Positions 20,573-31,973 are shown, numbered from the stretch's first letter. The stretch is DNA of 64,000 nucleotides from Yersinia aldovae ATCC 35236 (GCF_000173735.1 NZ_ACCB01000006.1:62001-126000), one strand, 5' to 3'. Made by a program: numbers and translations. The notes: generated by a model not told the origin, from the sequence alone.

Positions 20573-20869
20573 TCACTCTTTGGGAGTGGCCGTCTCTACC
20601 CGGCTTTTTAGCTTTTGTCCTGGACGGAAAGTCACCACACGGCGCGCCGTAATAGGAATGTCCTCACCCGTCTTCGGATTACGGCCCGGACGTTGGTTCT
20701 TGTCTCGCAGATCAAAATTGCCAAAGCCAGACAGTTTGACCTGTTCGCCATTCTCTAAAGCACGACGTACCTCTTCAAAGAATAACTCCACCAGATCTTT
20801 GGCATCTCGTTTGCTAAGCCCTAGCTTTTCAAACAGATGTTCTGACATTTCAGCTTTAGTAAGCGCCAT
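20573..20869 (-). CDS. ihfA: IHF subunit alpha
   Basis: A 98-residue DNA-bending protein that pairs with IHF-beta and binds WATCAANNNNTTR sites, serving recombination, replication and transcription. The HU/IHF signature [21 protein letters not shown] spans residues about 46-66, including the beta-arm proline that intercalates in DNA. The start lies 4 bp after the pheT stop, so it is translated from the pheST transcript and may also have its own promoter inside pheT, as in E. coli. Length is within one residue of E. coli IHF-alpha. Confidence 0.97.
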   Translation of the reverse strand: MALTKAEMSEHLFEKLGLSKRDAKDLVELFFEEVRRALENGEQVKLSGFGNFDLRDKNQRPGRNPKTGEDIPITARRVVTFRPGQKLKSRVETATPKE

Positions 20870-20873
20870 AGGT

Positions 20874-23261
20874 TCAATCCCTCAAGGATGCTTGGAATCG
20901 CTGTTTTAACGCCTCTACACATCTTGCGACGGTCGCGGCGATCTCCTCTTCTTCCAGTGTACGGGCGGTATCCTGCAACACCAGACTAATAGCCAGACTC
21001 TTATAACCTTCTGCTACGCCCTTGCCACGGTACACATCAAACAAGTTTACGCCAACTACCTGATTTGCGCCAACTTTCTTACACTCTGCCAAAATATCTT
21101 CTGCGGGGACGTTTTCAGCCACTACAACAGCGATATCACGACGGTTTGCAGGGAAGCGCGAAATCTCGCTGGCCTGAGGCACGGCGCGGTCTGCAAGCTT
21201 GTTCCACTGCACTTCAAACACCACGGTGCGGCCATTTAAGTCCAGCTTACGTTCCAGTTCTGGATGAACTACACCAATGAAACCAATGCGTTCACCTAAT
21301 AAATAAATTGCAGCACTTTGGCCCGGATGCAATGCTGAATGCGATTCTGCACGGAATTGAACGTCGGATAACTTACCGGTAAGTTCCAGAATTGCTTCCA
21401 GATCGCCCTTCAAATCATAGAAGTCTACTGGCTGACGCGCCAGATCCCAATGTTCTTCAAAACAGTGTCCGGCAATGACACCCGCCAGCATTACGTCCTG
21501 CCTAACCCCAAGATCTGCTGTAGTATCAGGTACAAAGCGTAAACCACTCTCAAATAAACGTAAGCGAGATTGCTGACGATTTTGGTTATAAACCACCGCC
21601 GTTAACAGTCCAGTCAGTAAAGATAATCGCATAGCAGACATATCAATCGAGATCGGGCTTGGTAACACCAGCGGCTCCTGACCGGGGTGCAACAATGCTT
21701 GAATTTTAGGGTCAACAAAACTGTAAGTAATTGCTTCCTGGTAGCCGCGATCGACCAATAACGTTTTCACTCGTTTCAGTGACAGATCGGCTTCGCGATG
21801 TTTGGTCATCACCAAATCGGCTCTTACCGGCGCATCCGGGATATTGTTGTAGCCATAGATACGGGCAACTTCTTCCACCAGATCTTCTTCGATCTCCATA
21901 TCAAAACGCCAACTTGGTGCAATAGCCTCCCAATTGTCGCCCTGCTCTGTCACCTGGCAACCCAGACGACGCAGAATATCGCTTACTTGCTTGCTGGATA
22001 CCTGATGACCTATTAAACGATCCAGTTTTTCACGACGTAACCTAATGGTGGCACGCGTTGGCAAATGCTCCTCAGACGTAACATCAATGACCGGGCCTGC
22101 TTCACCACCGCAAATATCAAGCAGCAGCCGTGTTGCGCGCTCAATGGCTTTGTGCTGCAACGCCGGATCAACACCACGCTCATAGCGATGTGACGCATCG
22201 GTATGCAACCCCTGACGGCGGGCGCGGCCAGTTATAGACAGTGGGTTGAAGAAGGCGCACTCCAGCAATACATTCTGCGTTTCTTCATTGACGCCAGAAT
22301 GTTCACCGCCAAAAATACCGGCCATTGCCAGTGCTCGCTGTTTGTCGGCAATCACCAGTGTATCGGCGCTCAATTTAGCGTTGGTGCCATCCAGCAGTGT
22401 CAGTTCTTCCGCTTCGGCTGCCATTCGCACAATGATTTCGCCATCGATGCGATCAAGATCAAACGCATGCATTGGTTGCCCCAACTCCAGCAGTACGAAG
22501 TTAGTCACGTCCACAACCGGATCAATCGAACGGATACCACAACGACGCAGTTTCTCACGCATCCACAGTGGCGTGGACGCCTTAATGTTAATGCCTTTGA
22601 CAACCCGGCCCAAATAACGTGGGCAGGCCTGTGGGGCGTCAACGCGGATGGGGAAGGTGTCCTTGATTGTGGCTGCCACCGGGCTTATATCCGGTTCAGT
22701 CAGCACCAACTGGTTCACTACCGCCACATCGCGGGCCACACCGATAATCCCTAAACAATCGGCGCGATTTGGCGTCACACTGATTTCGATAGTTTTGTCG
22801 TCTAAATACAGATATTCACGTAAATCAGCGCCAATAGATGCATCCAACGGCAATTCGATAATGCCGTCATGATCGTCGGAAATACCCAGCTCGGAGAATG
22901 AGCACAACATCCCTTCCGATGGCTCACCGCGCAGCTTGGCGGCTTTAATTTTAAAGTCACCCGGTAACACCGCACCAACTGTCGCCACTGCAACCTTCAG
23001 CCCCAGCCGGCAGTTTGGCGCGCCACAGACGATATCTAACAGACGATCACCGCCAACGTTGACTTTTGTCACCCGTAACTTATCGGCATTAGGGTGTTGG
23101 GCGCACTCAACCACTTCACCGACAACGACGCCATTAAACTCACCGGCTACCGCATCTATACCATCAACTTCCAATCCTGCCATAGTAATTTGATGAGCTA
23201 ATGCGTCACTACTAATGGCTGGGTTTACCCATTCACGTAACCAAAGTTCACTGAATTTCAT
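20874..23261 (-). CDS. pheT: Phenylalanyl-tRNA synthetase beta subunit
   Basis: A 795-residue subunit of the alpha2-beta2 synthetase that charges tRNA-Phe. An N-terminal EMAP/OB-type tRNA-binding domain (residues about 39-150) holds [16 protein letters not shown]3/B4 editing domains lie at about 210-390, B5 around 400-475 and an anticodon-binding FDX domain at the C-terminus ([16 protein letters not shown]). Length equals E. coli PheT. It follows pheS by 14 bp. Confidence 0.97.
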   Translation of the reverse strand: MKFSELWLREWVNPAISSDALAHQITMAGLEVDGIDAVAGEFNGVVVGEVVECAQHPNADKLRVTKVNVGGDRLLDIVCGAPNCRLGLKVAVATVGAVLPGDFKIKAAKLRGEPSEGMLCSFSELGISDDHDGIIELPLDASIGADLREYLYLDDKTIEISVTPNRADCLGIIGVARDVAVVNQLVLTEPDISPVAATIKDTFPIRVDAPQACPRYLGRVVKGINIKASTPLWMREKLRRCGIRSIDPVVDVTNFVLLELGQPMHAFDLDRIDGEIIVRMAAEAEELTLLDGTNAKLSADTLVIADKQRALAMAGIFGGEHSGVNEETQNVLLECAFFNPLSITGRARRQGLHTDASHRYERGVDPALQHKAIERATRLLLDICGGEAGPVIDVTSEEHLPTRATIRLRREKLDRLIGHQVSSKQVSDILRRLGCQVTEQGDNWEAIAPSWRFDMEIEEDLVEEVARIYGYNNIPDAPVRADLVMTKHREADLSLKRVKTLLVDRGYQEAITYSFVDPKIQALLHPGQEPLVLPSPISIDMSAMRLSLLTGLLTAVVYNQNRQQSRLRLFESGLRFVPDTTADLGVRQDVMLAGVIAGHCFEEHWDLARQPVDFYDLKGDLEAILELTGKLSDVQFRAESHSALHPGQSAAIYLLGERIGFIGVVHPELERKLDLNGRTVVFEVQWNKLADRAVPQASEISRFPANRRDIAVVVAENVPAEDILAECKKVGANQVVGVNLFDVYRGKGVAEGYKSLAISLVLQDTARTLEEEEIAATVARCVEALKQRFQASLRD

Positions 23262-23275
23262 GAGATATTCCCGCC

Positions 23276-24424
<1,149 letters not shown>

Positions 24425-24533
24425 GGTAATTAGTTAAAATGCGATAAATAAAATAAATTTTTCATACAAAATCAATAAGGTACCACATCCGCGATACCCT
24501 TACTCTCGTCATCATAAATGCTGTAGAGCAAAA

Positions 24534-24561
24534 ACAAAAAAGCCTCCACAATGGGAGGCTT
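24534..24561 (-). terminator. pheST attenuator terminator
   Basis: On the minus strand AAGCCTCC-CATTGT-GGAGGCTT is followed by TTTTG. A second copy of the left arm type, GGAGGCTTGAGCG, lies right after the leader peptide stop and could pair with the terminator arm to form the antiterminator. Stalling of ribosomes at Phe codons of the leader would then allow read-through into pheS. Confidence 0.9.
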
Positions 24562-24606
24562 AGGCGTTATTTTTCGTTTCTATTCTTACGCTCAAGCCTC
24601 CTTAAA

Positions 24607-24654
24607 TCAGGCGCTAAAGTAAAAAGAGAAGCGAAAAGTAACTGTATGTGTCAT
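24607..24654 (-). CDS. pheM: PheM leader peptide
   Basis: A 15-residue peptide MTHTVTFRFSFYFSA with four phenylalanines in its second half (positions 7, 9, 11 and 13), the hallmark of Phe attenuation. E. coli PheM (FRFFFYFST end) differs in one of the central residues, with serine replacing phenylalanine here. The stop lies about 45 bases before the attenuator stem. Confidence 0.9.
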   Translation of the reverse strand: MTHTVTFRFSFYFSA

Positions 24655-24679
24655 AACAAAGACCTTTAGACCAATAAGA

Positions 24680-24712
24680 TAAAAATTAAAAGAGGGAGAC
24701 AAGCTCCCTCTT
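24680..24712 (-). terminator. Terminator after rplT
   Basis: On the minus strand AGAGGGAG-CTTGT-CTCCCTCT is followed by TTTAATTTTT. It lies 10 bp beyond the rplT stop and just before the pheM promoter region. Confidence 0.88.
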
Positions 24713-24722
24713 CAATTCTGAC

Positions 24723-25079
<357 letters not shown>

Positions 25080-25117
25080 TTACTTCTCCTATCGCCTTAA
25101 TTCAAACCAAAAGTTGC

Positions 25118-25351
<234 letters not shown>

Positions 25352-25410
25352 CTAGTTAGGCGAACAGACTCTAACTCTGCAAACAGAGAGGAGCCTGCTA
25401 CTTGAGTGCC

Positions 25411-25962
25411 TTACTGTCTCTTCTTAGGTGCGAGCACCATGATCATCTGACGACCTTCGATACGAGTCGGGAAAGACTCCACGACGGCCAAATCAGAATC
25501 TTCAGTCAGATCTTTTTTGACACGGTTAAGGACTTCCATGCCGATCTGTTGGTGCGCCATTTCACGCCCACGGAATCGCAGGGTGATTTTGGCTTTATCG
25601 CCATCTTCCAGAAAGCGAATCAGGTTGCGTAGTTTGACCTGATAGTCGCCATCATCGGTACCAGGACGGAATTTAATTTCCTTGACCTGTATGACTTTTT
25701 GCTTCTTCTTCTGTTCTTTTGTCGACTTGCTCTTCTCATAGAGGAATTTGCCGTAATCCATAATACGGCAAACCGGCGGCTCGGCATTCGGACTGATTTC
25801 TACTAAATCAACACCAGCTTCCTCAGCTTTTTCAAGAGCTTCATTCAGATTGACAATACCAATCTGTTCACCATCGACGCCTGTTAAGCGAACTTCTGTG
25901 GCGCGAATCTCTTTGTTGATGCGATTAGGACGCGCCGGTTGAACTCGTTTTCCGCCTTTAAT
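25411..25962 (-). CDS. infC: Translation initiation factor IF-3, ATT start
   Basis: IF-3 prevents premature 50S joining and checks the initiator codon. The protein is 183 residues when read from the ATT codon at 25962-25960, which is preceded by GGAGGAATAAAGT. Translation begins (M)[18 protein letters not shown], the known enteric IF-3 N-terminus. The first in-frame ATG lies 67 codons downstream, inside the N-terminal domain, and cannot be the start. The rare AUU start is the basis of IF-3 autoregulation in E. coli. The start is 3 bp after the thrS stop, and the Shine-Dalgarno sequence lies in the end of thrS. Confidence 0.95.
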   Translation of the reverse strand: MKGGKRVQPARPNRINKEIRATEVRLTGVDGEQIGIVNLNEALEKAEEAGVDLVEISPNAEPPVCRIMDYGKFLYEKSKSTKEQKKKQKVIQVKEIKFRPGTDDGDYQVKLRNLIRFLEDGDKAKITLRFRGREMAHQQIGMEVLNRVKKDLTEDSDLAVVESFPTRIEGRQMIMVLAPKKRQ

Positions 25963-25965
25963 ACT

Positions 25966-27894
25966 TTATTCCTCCAGTTGATGAAGACTACGGCTGCGAA
26001 TTTCTGTTAGCAGCTTGTCTACGACCACGTTGACGTCCAGACTTCCCAAGTCTTTACCGCGGCGGGTACGAACGGCAATCTTGCCTGATTCGACCTCTTT
26101 ATCGCCACAGACCAACATATAGGGAACTCGACGCAACGTATGTTCACGAATTTTAAAGCCAATCTTCTCATTTCTCAAGTCCGCTTTTGCCCTAATTCCT
26201 GCATCTTGCAGTTTTTTGGTCACTTGCTGGACATAATCAGACTGGCTATCGGTGATATTCATCACCACGACTTGTACCGGAGCTAACCATGTTGGGAAGA
26301 AGCCTGCATATTCTTCGGTTAAAATACCGATGAAGCGCTCCATTGAACCCAAAATAGCCCGGTGAATCATTACCGGCACCTGGCGATCGTTGTTTTCGCC
26401 GATGTAAGACGCACTTAAGCGGCCCGGTAATGAGAAATCGAGTTGTACGGTACCACACTGCCACGCACGATCCAAACAATCATGCAAGGTAAATTCAATT
26501 TTCGGGCCATAGAAAGCCCCTTCACCCGGCTGATAATCAAACGGAATACCATTTTCAGTCAACGCAGCCGCTAAATCATCTTCAGCGCGCGTCCACAAAT
26601 CATCGCTACCAATGCGCTTTTCAGGGCGAGTGGATAGCTTGACCACAATCTTTTCGAAACCAAAGGTGCTGTACATGTCGTACACCATCTTAATACAGCT
26701 ATTCACTTCATCGCGCACCTGCTCTTCAGTACAGAAGATGTGGGCGTCGTCCTGAGTAAAACCACGCACGCGCATCAGCCCGTGCAGCGCGCCTGATGGC
26801 TCATTACGATGGCAGCTACCAAACTCGGCCATGCGTAATGGCAAATCACGGTAAGACTTCAACCCTTGGTTGAAAATCTGTACATGCCCTGGGCAGTTCA
26901 TTGGCTTGATGCAATACTCGCGGTTTTCCGACGACGTGGTGAACATATGCTCAGCATAGTTTTCCCAATGTCCGGTTTTTTCCCACAGTACGCGATCCAT
27001 CATGAACGGCCCTTTCACTTCCTGATACTGGTACTCTTTGAGCTTCATGCGCACAAAAGTTTCCAGTTCACGGAAAATGGTCCAGCCGTCATTATGCCAG
27101 AACACCATACCCGGTGCTTCTTCCTGCATGTGATAAAGGTCTAGTTGCTTACCAATCTTACGATGGTCACGTTTGGCCGCTTCTTCCAGACGTTGCAAAT
27201 AAGCATTCAGTTGCTTCTTATCACCCCACGCCGTGCCATAAATACGTTGCAGCATCTTATTTTTGCTGTCACCACGCCAGTAAGCACCAGAAGTTTTCTG
27301 CAATTTAAAGTGATGGCAGAAACGCATATTGGGCACATGTGGGCCACGACACATATCAACGTATTCTTCATGGTGATATAAACCTGGGCGATCATCATGG
27401 CTGATATTCTCATCGAGGATCGCCACTTTATAATCTTCACCACGAGCAGCAAAAACATCACGCGCTTCTTGCCAACTGACTTTCTTCTTGATGACATCGT
27501 AATCTTTATCGGCGAGTTCATGCATCCGCTGGTCCAGCAGATCCAAATCTTCCTGCGTCAAAGTACGGTCGATATCAACATCGTAATAGAAACCGTTGTC
27601 GATAACCGGGCCGATGGCCATTTTGGTATCAGGCCAAAGTTGCTTGATGGCATGTCCCAATAAATGCGCGCATGAATGGCGGAGAATCTCCAAACCTTCC
27701 GCATCTTTGGTGGTAATAATAGCCAGGTGGGCATCTGATTCAATCAGGTCACTGGCGTCCACCAGCTCACCATTGACGCGCCCGGCTATGCAGGCTTTTG
27801 CCAGACCAGGGCCGATATCCAGAGCCACATCAAGAGCAGAAACGGCGTGATCGTAATGACGTTGACTACCGTCAGGAAGGGTAATAACGGGCAT
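25966..27894 (-). CDS. thrS: Threonyl-tRNA synthetase
   Basis: A 642-residue class II synthetase, same length as E. coli ThrRS. It has an N-terminal TGS domain (residues 1-61), an editing domain with [12 protein letters not shown] near 73, and a catalytic core with [10 protein letters not shown] near 332 (zinc Cys), [15 protein letters not shown] near 360 and [15 protein letters not shown] near 510, then the anticodon domain. AAGGA precedes the ATG. In E. coli the protein represses its own translation by binding a tRNA-like leader; the leader here contains TTACGT, which could be the anticodon-like loop. Confidence 0.97.
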   Translation of the reverse strand: MPVITLPDGSQRHYDHAVSALDVALDIGPGLAKACIAGRVNGELVDASDLIESDAHLAIITTKDAEGLEILRHSCAHLLGHAIKQLWPDTKMAIGPVIDNGFYYDVDIDRTLTQEDLDLLDQRMHELADKDYDVIKKKVSWQEARDVFAARGEDYKVAILDENISHDDRPGLYHHEEYVDMCRGPHVPNMRFCHHFKLQKTSGAYWRGDSKNKMLQRIYGTAWGDKKQLNAYLQRLEEAAKRDHRKIGKQLDLYHMQEEAPGMVFWHNDGWTIFRELETFVRMKLKEYQYQEVKGPFMMDRVLWEKTGHWENYAEHMFTTSSENREYCIKPMNCPGHVQIFNQGLKSYRDLPLRMAEFGSCHRNEPSGALHGLMRVRGFTQDDAHIFCTEEQVRDEVNSCIKMVYDMYSTFGFEKIVVKLSTRPEKRIGSDDLWTRAEDDLAAALTENGIPFDYQPGEGAFYGPKIEFTLHDCLDRAWQCGTVQLDFSLPGRLSASYIGENNDRQVPVMIHRAILGSMERFIGILTEEYAGFFPTWLAPVQVVVMNITDSQSDYVQQVTKKLQDAGIRAKADLRNEKIGFKIREHTLRRVPYMLVCGDKEVESGKIAVRTRRGKDLGSLDVNVVVDKLLTEIRSRSLHQLEE

Positions 27895-28011
27895 TCTAAT
27901 TCCTTATCTACAGTGGTGACCCACACGACAGATCACATGCAAGACGTAATTATTGTTTAATTTCAAAAAGTTGCATTATCAATTTAACCCACGTTTGTTA
28001 TATTGGTACGC

Positions 28012-28027
28012 AACTGTGTACACAGTT
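28012..28027. promoter_or_regulatory. Perfect 16-bp palindrome upstream of thrS
   Basis: AACTGTGTACACAGTT is self-complementary over all 16 bases and continues imperfectly to GCA/TTGC on each side. It lies about 120-135 bp before thrS, where the promoter and leader of that gene are expected. It looks like an operator for a dimeric regulator; I cannot name the regulator. Confidence 0.5.
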
Positions 28028-28191
28028 TGCTTTGTAACGCAGTCAGTATCACAAAGTAAATTCATATTATCACTACTCAATATAATGACAAACACTATCG
28101 CCCACGACCTGAATGATGGTTTATCTATCCCCGGGCGTCAGTAAAGAATAAGATGCAATAAGTAATGAGAATGTGGCATGGGTGTGGGGGC

Positions 28192-28315
28192 TATACCCTA
28201 GAATTCGAGTTGCAGGAGGGCAGCAACCGAACGAGCAAAATAAATTAATATAAATCAATGCGTTGAATGGAATTTAGCAACCAATACACATGCAGTTTAA
28301 AGTATAACGGGTATA
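28192..28315 (+). repeat. ERIC-like element (124 bp), diverged core
   Basis: Bounded by TATACCC and GGGTATA, with the ERIC ends AATTCGAGTTGCAGGAGGGC and TGCAGTTTAAAGTATAACGG recognisable, while the central palindrome has decayed to AT-rich sequence. It ends 4 bp before the first possible start of the KTSC gene. The remainder of the 27895-28319 gap contains the thrS leader and promoter. Confidence 0.8.
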
Positions 28316-28319
28316 AACA

Positions 28320-28619
28320 GTGATAATGATCCCCGACAAAGTTATCATGCTAAATCTGCTCTACGATCACCCTAATACTCAACGCCGTCCAAATGAGGAT
28401 CTGCTATTGCAGCGACAACCTGTTACATCCTCCAGAATTCTGTCGATTGGTTATGATCCTGAAAATCGTATGCTGGAGATACAATTTCGTGAACAAGGGA
28501 CTTATCAGTACCTTGGCGTTCCTGAACGTATCCATCAAAATTTTATGTCTGCGGTTTCGAAAGGGCGCTTTTTTGATGGCGTCATAAAAGGTAAGTTCTT
28601 GTGCCGGAAAATTGGGTAA
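28320..28619 (+). CDS. KTSC-domain protein
   Basis: A small protein of up to 99 residues. Residues about 33-95 resemble the KTSC domain, a short module of unknown function found alone or fused to nucleic-acid proteins: VTSSRILSIGYDPENRMLEIQF, then GTYQYLGVPERIHQNFMSAVSKGRFF. The start is uncertain: GTG at 28320, ATG at 28326 or ATG at 28347; none has a good Shine-Dalgarno sequence, and the first would take its 5' region from the ERIC element. Monocistronic; convergent with the DUF554 gene. Confidence 0.75.
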   Translation: MIMIPDKVIMLNLLYDHPNTQRRPNEDLLLQRQPVTSSRILSIGYDPENRMLEIQFREQGTYQYLGVPERIHQNFMSAVSKGRFFDGVIKGKFLCRKIG

Positions 28620-28643
28620 TCCGCAAGAATAAATAATGCAGAA

Positions 28644-28695
28644 CTGAAACGGTCGCTTCAATGATAAATTTATGCTGCGAAGCCTACCGTTTCAG
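28644..28695. repeat. Inverted repeat between convergent genes
   Basis: CTGAAACGGT and ACCGTTTCAG are perfect 10-base arms; inside them GCTTC and GAAGC pair further. It lies between the convergent KTSC and DUF554 genes and could stop transcription from both, although no long T tract follows. Confidence 0.5.
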
Positions 28696-28715
28696 AAACG
28701 CCCTTCCCTGAGATA

Positions 28716-29429
28716 TCACGCCATAAAATAACGCCATAAATAGGAGATAGGGACAACAAACAATAAGGCGGGCAGAAAATTCACCACTGCAAATATTTTT
28801 ATTTGTGCGATACGTAACCCTACCGCAATCATAATAATCCCACCACAGGCAGAAAAGTCGGCGAAAGCGATATCATCCATATAAGGCATGATGAGTGTTG
28901 CCAATAAAACCAACGTAATTTGGATCAGTAATTGCGGAATAGCAATCGCCACCAGCGCAATACCTAATGAAATTGAAAATATCAGTGCAGTGAAAAAATC
29001 CATTAATGCTTTGACAAACAATAGCTGAAAATCACCAGTCATCCCCTCGGTCAATGAACCAACAACACCTAATCCACTGGCACAGAACAACACAATCATG
29101 GCGGTAAAACTTTGCGCAAACTCTTGTGGTGGCAATGTACTTCGCGAGGGAATAACGCGCTCTAGTAATATGCGGGTTTTATTCGCACCCCACTTAACGC
29201 CTTGCTCTAGTGAGAGTAATTCACCCACTGCCGTACCGATAATCAACGCCAGTATAACAGCCGGCATAAAATGGACTTTTACTACCATGACAATACCAAT
29301 GGAAATAGACGCTAAAGCAAAGGTCGCGGGTAACCCTTCTTGTAGGCGTTTAGGGACATGGCGGGCAAGTAATACTCCAGCGACGCCGCCAAGAATAATC
29401 CCTGCGCTATTAATAAACGGGCCAAGCAT
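28716..29429 (-). CDS. DUF554 family membrane protein (YqgA-like)
   Basis: A 237-residue inner-membrane protein with about six or seven hydrophobic segments. It starts MLGPFINSAGIILGGVAGVL, typical of DUF554 (the family of E. coli YqgA and Bacillus YdfK), and contains the glycine-rich ASGLGVVGSLTEGMTGD loop. Function is unknown; transport has been suggested from topology only. It is a single gene and its promoter lies in the gap after 29429. Confidence 0.85.
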   Translation of the reverse strand: MLGPFINSAGIILGGVAGVLLARHVPKRLQEGLPATFALASISIGIVMVVKVHFMPAVILALIIGTAVGELLSLEQGVKWGANKTRILLERVIPSRSTLPPQEFAQSFTAMIVLFCASGLGVVGSLTEGMTGDFQLLFVKALMDFFTALIFSISLGIALVAIAIPQLLIQITLVLLATLIMPYMDDIAFADFSACGGIIMIAVGLRIAQIKIFAVVNFLPALLFVVPISYLWRYFMA

Positions 29430-29754
29430 ACCTCGCTCCTCATCGCTAAAACGCGATGTTCTGAATAAAATGTGTCTGTTTTAGAATTAGGCGGTTTCGA
29501 TAATAACTAAAGACAAACAACTGAAAATGAGGATGACTCTTGCCGCCAAGATATCTTTATTATTTACCTTGAAAGGGTACTGCAAAGTCGCCATCGGTGT
29601 GAAGTATAAACCCAAAGTGCTAACTTATTCGGTTCCCCACGCGGCCCAAATAGACATCAGCGATAATTAGTCTTTACGCTGCAAGTTATTCGTGGTTGGG
29701 CACACTTCTTCGTGGTGAAAAGATGTTTTTTTAACCAACAATGATTTACATTAT

Positions 29755-29888
29755 CACCTATTGCTTTTGAGTAGCACTGGGTGTATTGCTATTTCTGCAG
29801 GATGTGCCCATAATCACTTTCCGTTTCCGTGTAGCAATGGTTACTGGAACGCCGCCCCGATTGTTAACGCAATCGGGGCGTTTTATTT
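29755..29888 (+). ncRNA. Candidate small RNA with own terminator
   Basis: No convincing ORF occupies 29430-30039. Within it a possible promoter (TTAACC about 29732, TTATCA about 29753) is followed by roughly 100 bases with complementary stretches (TTGCT / AGCAA around 29761 and 29833) and then a strong Rho-independent terminator at 29853-29888. A 61-codon ORF in the same place runs through the terminator and is unlikely to be real. I do not recognise a known RNA family. Confidence 0.4.
29853..29888 (+). terminator. Strong terminator without an upstream ORF
   Basis: CGCCCCGATT-GTTAACGC-AATCGGGGCG is a perfect 10-bp stem followed by TTTTATTTT. The nearest upstream plus-strand gene ends at 28619, more than 1.2 kb away with an opposite gene between, so it must serve a short local transcript. 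Confidence 0.85.
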
Positions 29889-30039
29889 TCCCGCTATCCC
29901 ACCTGATACCGCCCCCAACGCCTCTGGTCGCATCAAATCGTATTGATTCATAAATACTGAACTAAATAATCCATTACATCCGTTTTTCTTCCGTATTTAA
30001 TTGCCTATGATTTGTTCACTGGTCATCGGAGGGAGCAAT

Positions 30040-30222
30040 ATGATGCAAAAGATTAAAGCAGATTTGTCAGTCCTCGAACTTTATTTTCGCCAAACACATC
30101 AGCAATGCACAGCCAACACGCCCTGGTTCAAGCGCTGGCTCTATATTTCGGTGGAAGAAAGGATGCAAATTCTGAATGATTTACTGACGCCGTATCAAAC
30201 CAAGCCACCAGAGAAACCTTAG
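30040..30222 (+). CDS. Small hypothetical protein
   Basis: A 60-residue protein. The ATG at 30040 has GGAGGGAG in front of it, an excellent ribosome site, and is preferred to an in-frame TTG at 30001. It starts MMQKIKADLSVLELYFRQ, is soluble and mixed in charge, and contains WFKRWLYISVEERMQILND with likely helices. I do not recognise a family. The strong ribosome site supports translation. Confidence 0.65.
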   Translation: MMQKIKADLSVLELYFRQTHQQCTANTPWFKRWLYISVEERMQILNDLLTPYQTKPPEKP

Positions 30223-30298
30223 CTGTAGGTGATAACCACTAACAAGCAAGGCACCGGCCCTCGGGCGAGTAGTTGTATGGCAGATGTCACAATGGCAT

Positions 30299-30541
30299 TC
30301 ATTTAGATGAATACCTTTTAGCTAAGTCGATAGCAGCCTGAATTGCCGAACGAGCTTGAGGGCTGTTTTTCCAGCAACTTGCCCCCACCATCGCTGCGGC
30401 ATTGCTCACAATCTCACTCATATCCGCCTGACTGAGTTGAGTCAGTGAGGTAAAGCCGAGCTGTTCCAGGCGGGCAATCACCGTCGGCCCGATACCTTTC
30501 ACCGCCAGTAAAGCATTACGTTCATTATTATTAAATGCCAT
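30299..30541 (-). CDS. Helix-hairpin-helix small protein
   Basis: An 80-residue protein. Residues about 8-40 (NALLAVKGIGPTVIARLEQLGF then TSLTQLSQAD) form a helix-hairpin-helix like the C-terminal domain of RNA polymerase alpha or the TfoX C-terminus, a module that binds DNA without sequence preference or acts as an interaction domain. The C-terminal half contains CWKNSPQARSAIQAAIDLAK, as in small HhH proteins annotated in enterics. Function unknown. Confidence 0.75.
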   Translation of the reverse strand: MAFNNNERNALLAVKGIGPTVIARLEQLGFTSLTQLSQADMSEIVSNAAAMVGASCWKNSPQARSAIQAAIDLAKRYSSK

Positions 30542-30584
30542 TTGAGCCTCGGATTACGATTGAATCAATACAACTAGCTGATGG

Positions 30585-30899
30585 TTATAAGCGCTTCCTG
30601 GCTGCATTTTCCGCACTGAAAAACCATAGCTCTGGCAAACGGTTAGGATAAAACCGGATCTCATAAGTATCTTTGAGGGGCGCTAAACGCCAACGCGGAC
30701 GGGCTTCACGCTTGGGTTTTAAAAACCGTAAACGCCCACGAGTACGTGCTGCCTGTGTATCCAACACCCATGCTGCCGAGGTGGATAATGGCTGGCGAAT
30801 ATATTCATCTTCAACGCTGATATCACAAATACACAATGCCGTATTCCTTGCAAAAATTGATACTAACGTGATTATTCTGGATTTGAGCAATTGAACCAA
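30585..30899 (-). CDS. Hypothetical basic protein
   Basis: Up to 104 residues, with TTG at 30899 as the only start that keeps the full frame; a later alternative start is possible, so the N-terminus is unsure. The C-terminal two thirds are rich in Arg and Lys, with TRGRLRFLKPKREARPRWRL and DTYEIRFYPNRLPELWFFSA. The composition is compatible with coding, and it lies 43 bp upstream of the HhH gene on the same strand, suggesting a two-gene unit. I do not recognise it. Confidence 0.5.
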   Translation of the reverse strand: MVQLLKSRIITLVSIFARNTALCICDISVEDEYIRQPLSTSAAWVLDTQAARTRGRLRFLKPKREARPRWRLAPLKDTYEIRFYPNRLPELWFFSAENAARKRL

Positions 30900-31179
30900 C
30901 TATCGTACGGCAAACATTTGATCTGTATCACATATGCCCGTTATCTTTAAGGCCACTACCGGCGGCAGCAATTCTGGCTCAGCCGAATCACAGATTCGGG
31001 CTAATTTTTGCGTTGAAATACCCTTAAATAAGGTAGCAATAGCCTTTTACCTGAGCTATCGCGTAGAGTGGCGGCTTAGTCATACTCTCTCTGCACTGTG
31101 GTGTTGGGTCAGTATACATATAATTACCTGATATGATTGATTTTATCGGGTGCAATTAGCACTATGTGGAGTTGTGTCG

Positions 31180-31863
31180 ATGGAAAGTATTTTCGAATTG
31201 TTTCAAGCCATTGGTTTAGGCTTGGTGTTGCTATTGCCTCTGGCAAACCCCTTAACAACGGTGGCGCTCTTACTCGGGTTGTCCGGCAATATGACCAGCG
31301 AAGAGCGCAATCAGCAGTCGAAGATGGCATCAATATATGTCTTCTTTATTATGACGATTGCCTATTATGCTGGTCAGGTCGTGATGAATACCTTCGGTAT
31401 ATCAATTCCTGGTTTGCGAATTGCCGGTGGGCTGATTGTGGCATTTATTGGTTTTCGTATGCTTTTTCCACACCAATCGGCGGAAGATACACAATTAGAA
31501 GCCAAATCTCAGGATTTAAAGCAGCGTAAATCCATTAATATCGCCTTTGTTCCATTGGCAATGCCGAGCACCGCAGGGCCGGGTACCATCGCCATGATCA
31601 TCAGCTCCGCCGCCTCAATGAAAGGCCATACCCTATTTAGCCCTTGGGTTGTCACCGTGGCGCCGGTACTGATTTTTCTTTCTGTCTCATTGATTTTATG
31701 GGGGTCGTTACTCAGCTCAGGTGCCATTATGCGTTGGGTGGGTAAAAGCGGAATTGAAGCGATTTCACGTCTGATGGGGTTCTTGCTGGTCTGTATGGGG
31801 GTACAATTCATTATTAATGGTGTGCTGGATATTATCGCAAACTACCCCACCACCCTCTCATAA
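31180..31863 (+). CDS. MarC family integral membrane protein
   Basis: A 227-residue inner-membrane protein with six membrane segments, of the MarC/UPF0056 group. The ATG at 31180 is chosen because TGTGGAG precedes it and it begins at the first helix. Typical segments are [19 protein letters not shown] near residue 16, [17 protein letters not shown] near 70 and the conserved [18 protein letters not shown] near 125. The family was once linked to multiple antibiotic resistance, but that role was withdrawn; function is unknown. Confidence 0.9.
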   Translation: MESIFELFQAIGLGLVLLLPLANPLTTVALLLGLSGNMTSEERNQQSKMASIYVFFIMTIAYYAGQVVMNTFGISIPGLRIAGGLIVAFIGFRMLFPHQSAEDTQLEAKSQDLKQRKSINIAFVPLAMPSTAGPGTIAMIISSAASMKGHTLFSPWVVTVAPVLIFLSVSLILWGSLLSSGAIMRWVGKSGIEAISRLMGFLLVCMGVQFIINGVLDIIANYPTTLS

Positions 31864-31885
31864 AAACAACCAAAACGAAGGAGGG

Positions 31886-31968
31886 AAACGCTAGCCGATG
31901 TTTATAATGATACCTTGCTTATCATGATAAAAATTACAGCGCCCATAGGGCTACATCGGTTAGCGTTT
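31886..31968. repeat. Three-hairpin inverted repeat between marC and emtA
   Basis: The arms AAACGCTAGCCGATGT and ACATCGGTTAGCGTTT pair over 15 of 16 bases. Between them ATGATA/TATCAT and GCCC/GGGC form two inner hairpins, so the RNA would be a three-way junction. It lies between the convergent genes marC and emtA and probably ends transcription of both, with TTTTAATATT on the plus side. Confidence 0.7.
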
Positions 31969-31973
31969 TAATA

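Noticed and set aside
27953-28144. A 63-codon plus-strand ORF in the thrS upstream region
   Set aside because: No ribosome site, a composition like random AT-rich DNA, and it runs over the palindrome and leader of thrS.
29761-29946. A 61-codon ORF near the unassigned terminator
   Set aside because: It reads straight through a strong terminator stem and has no ribosome site.
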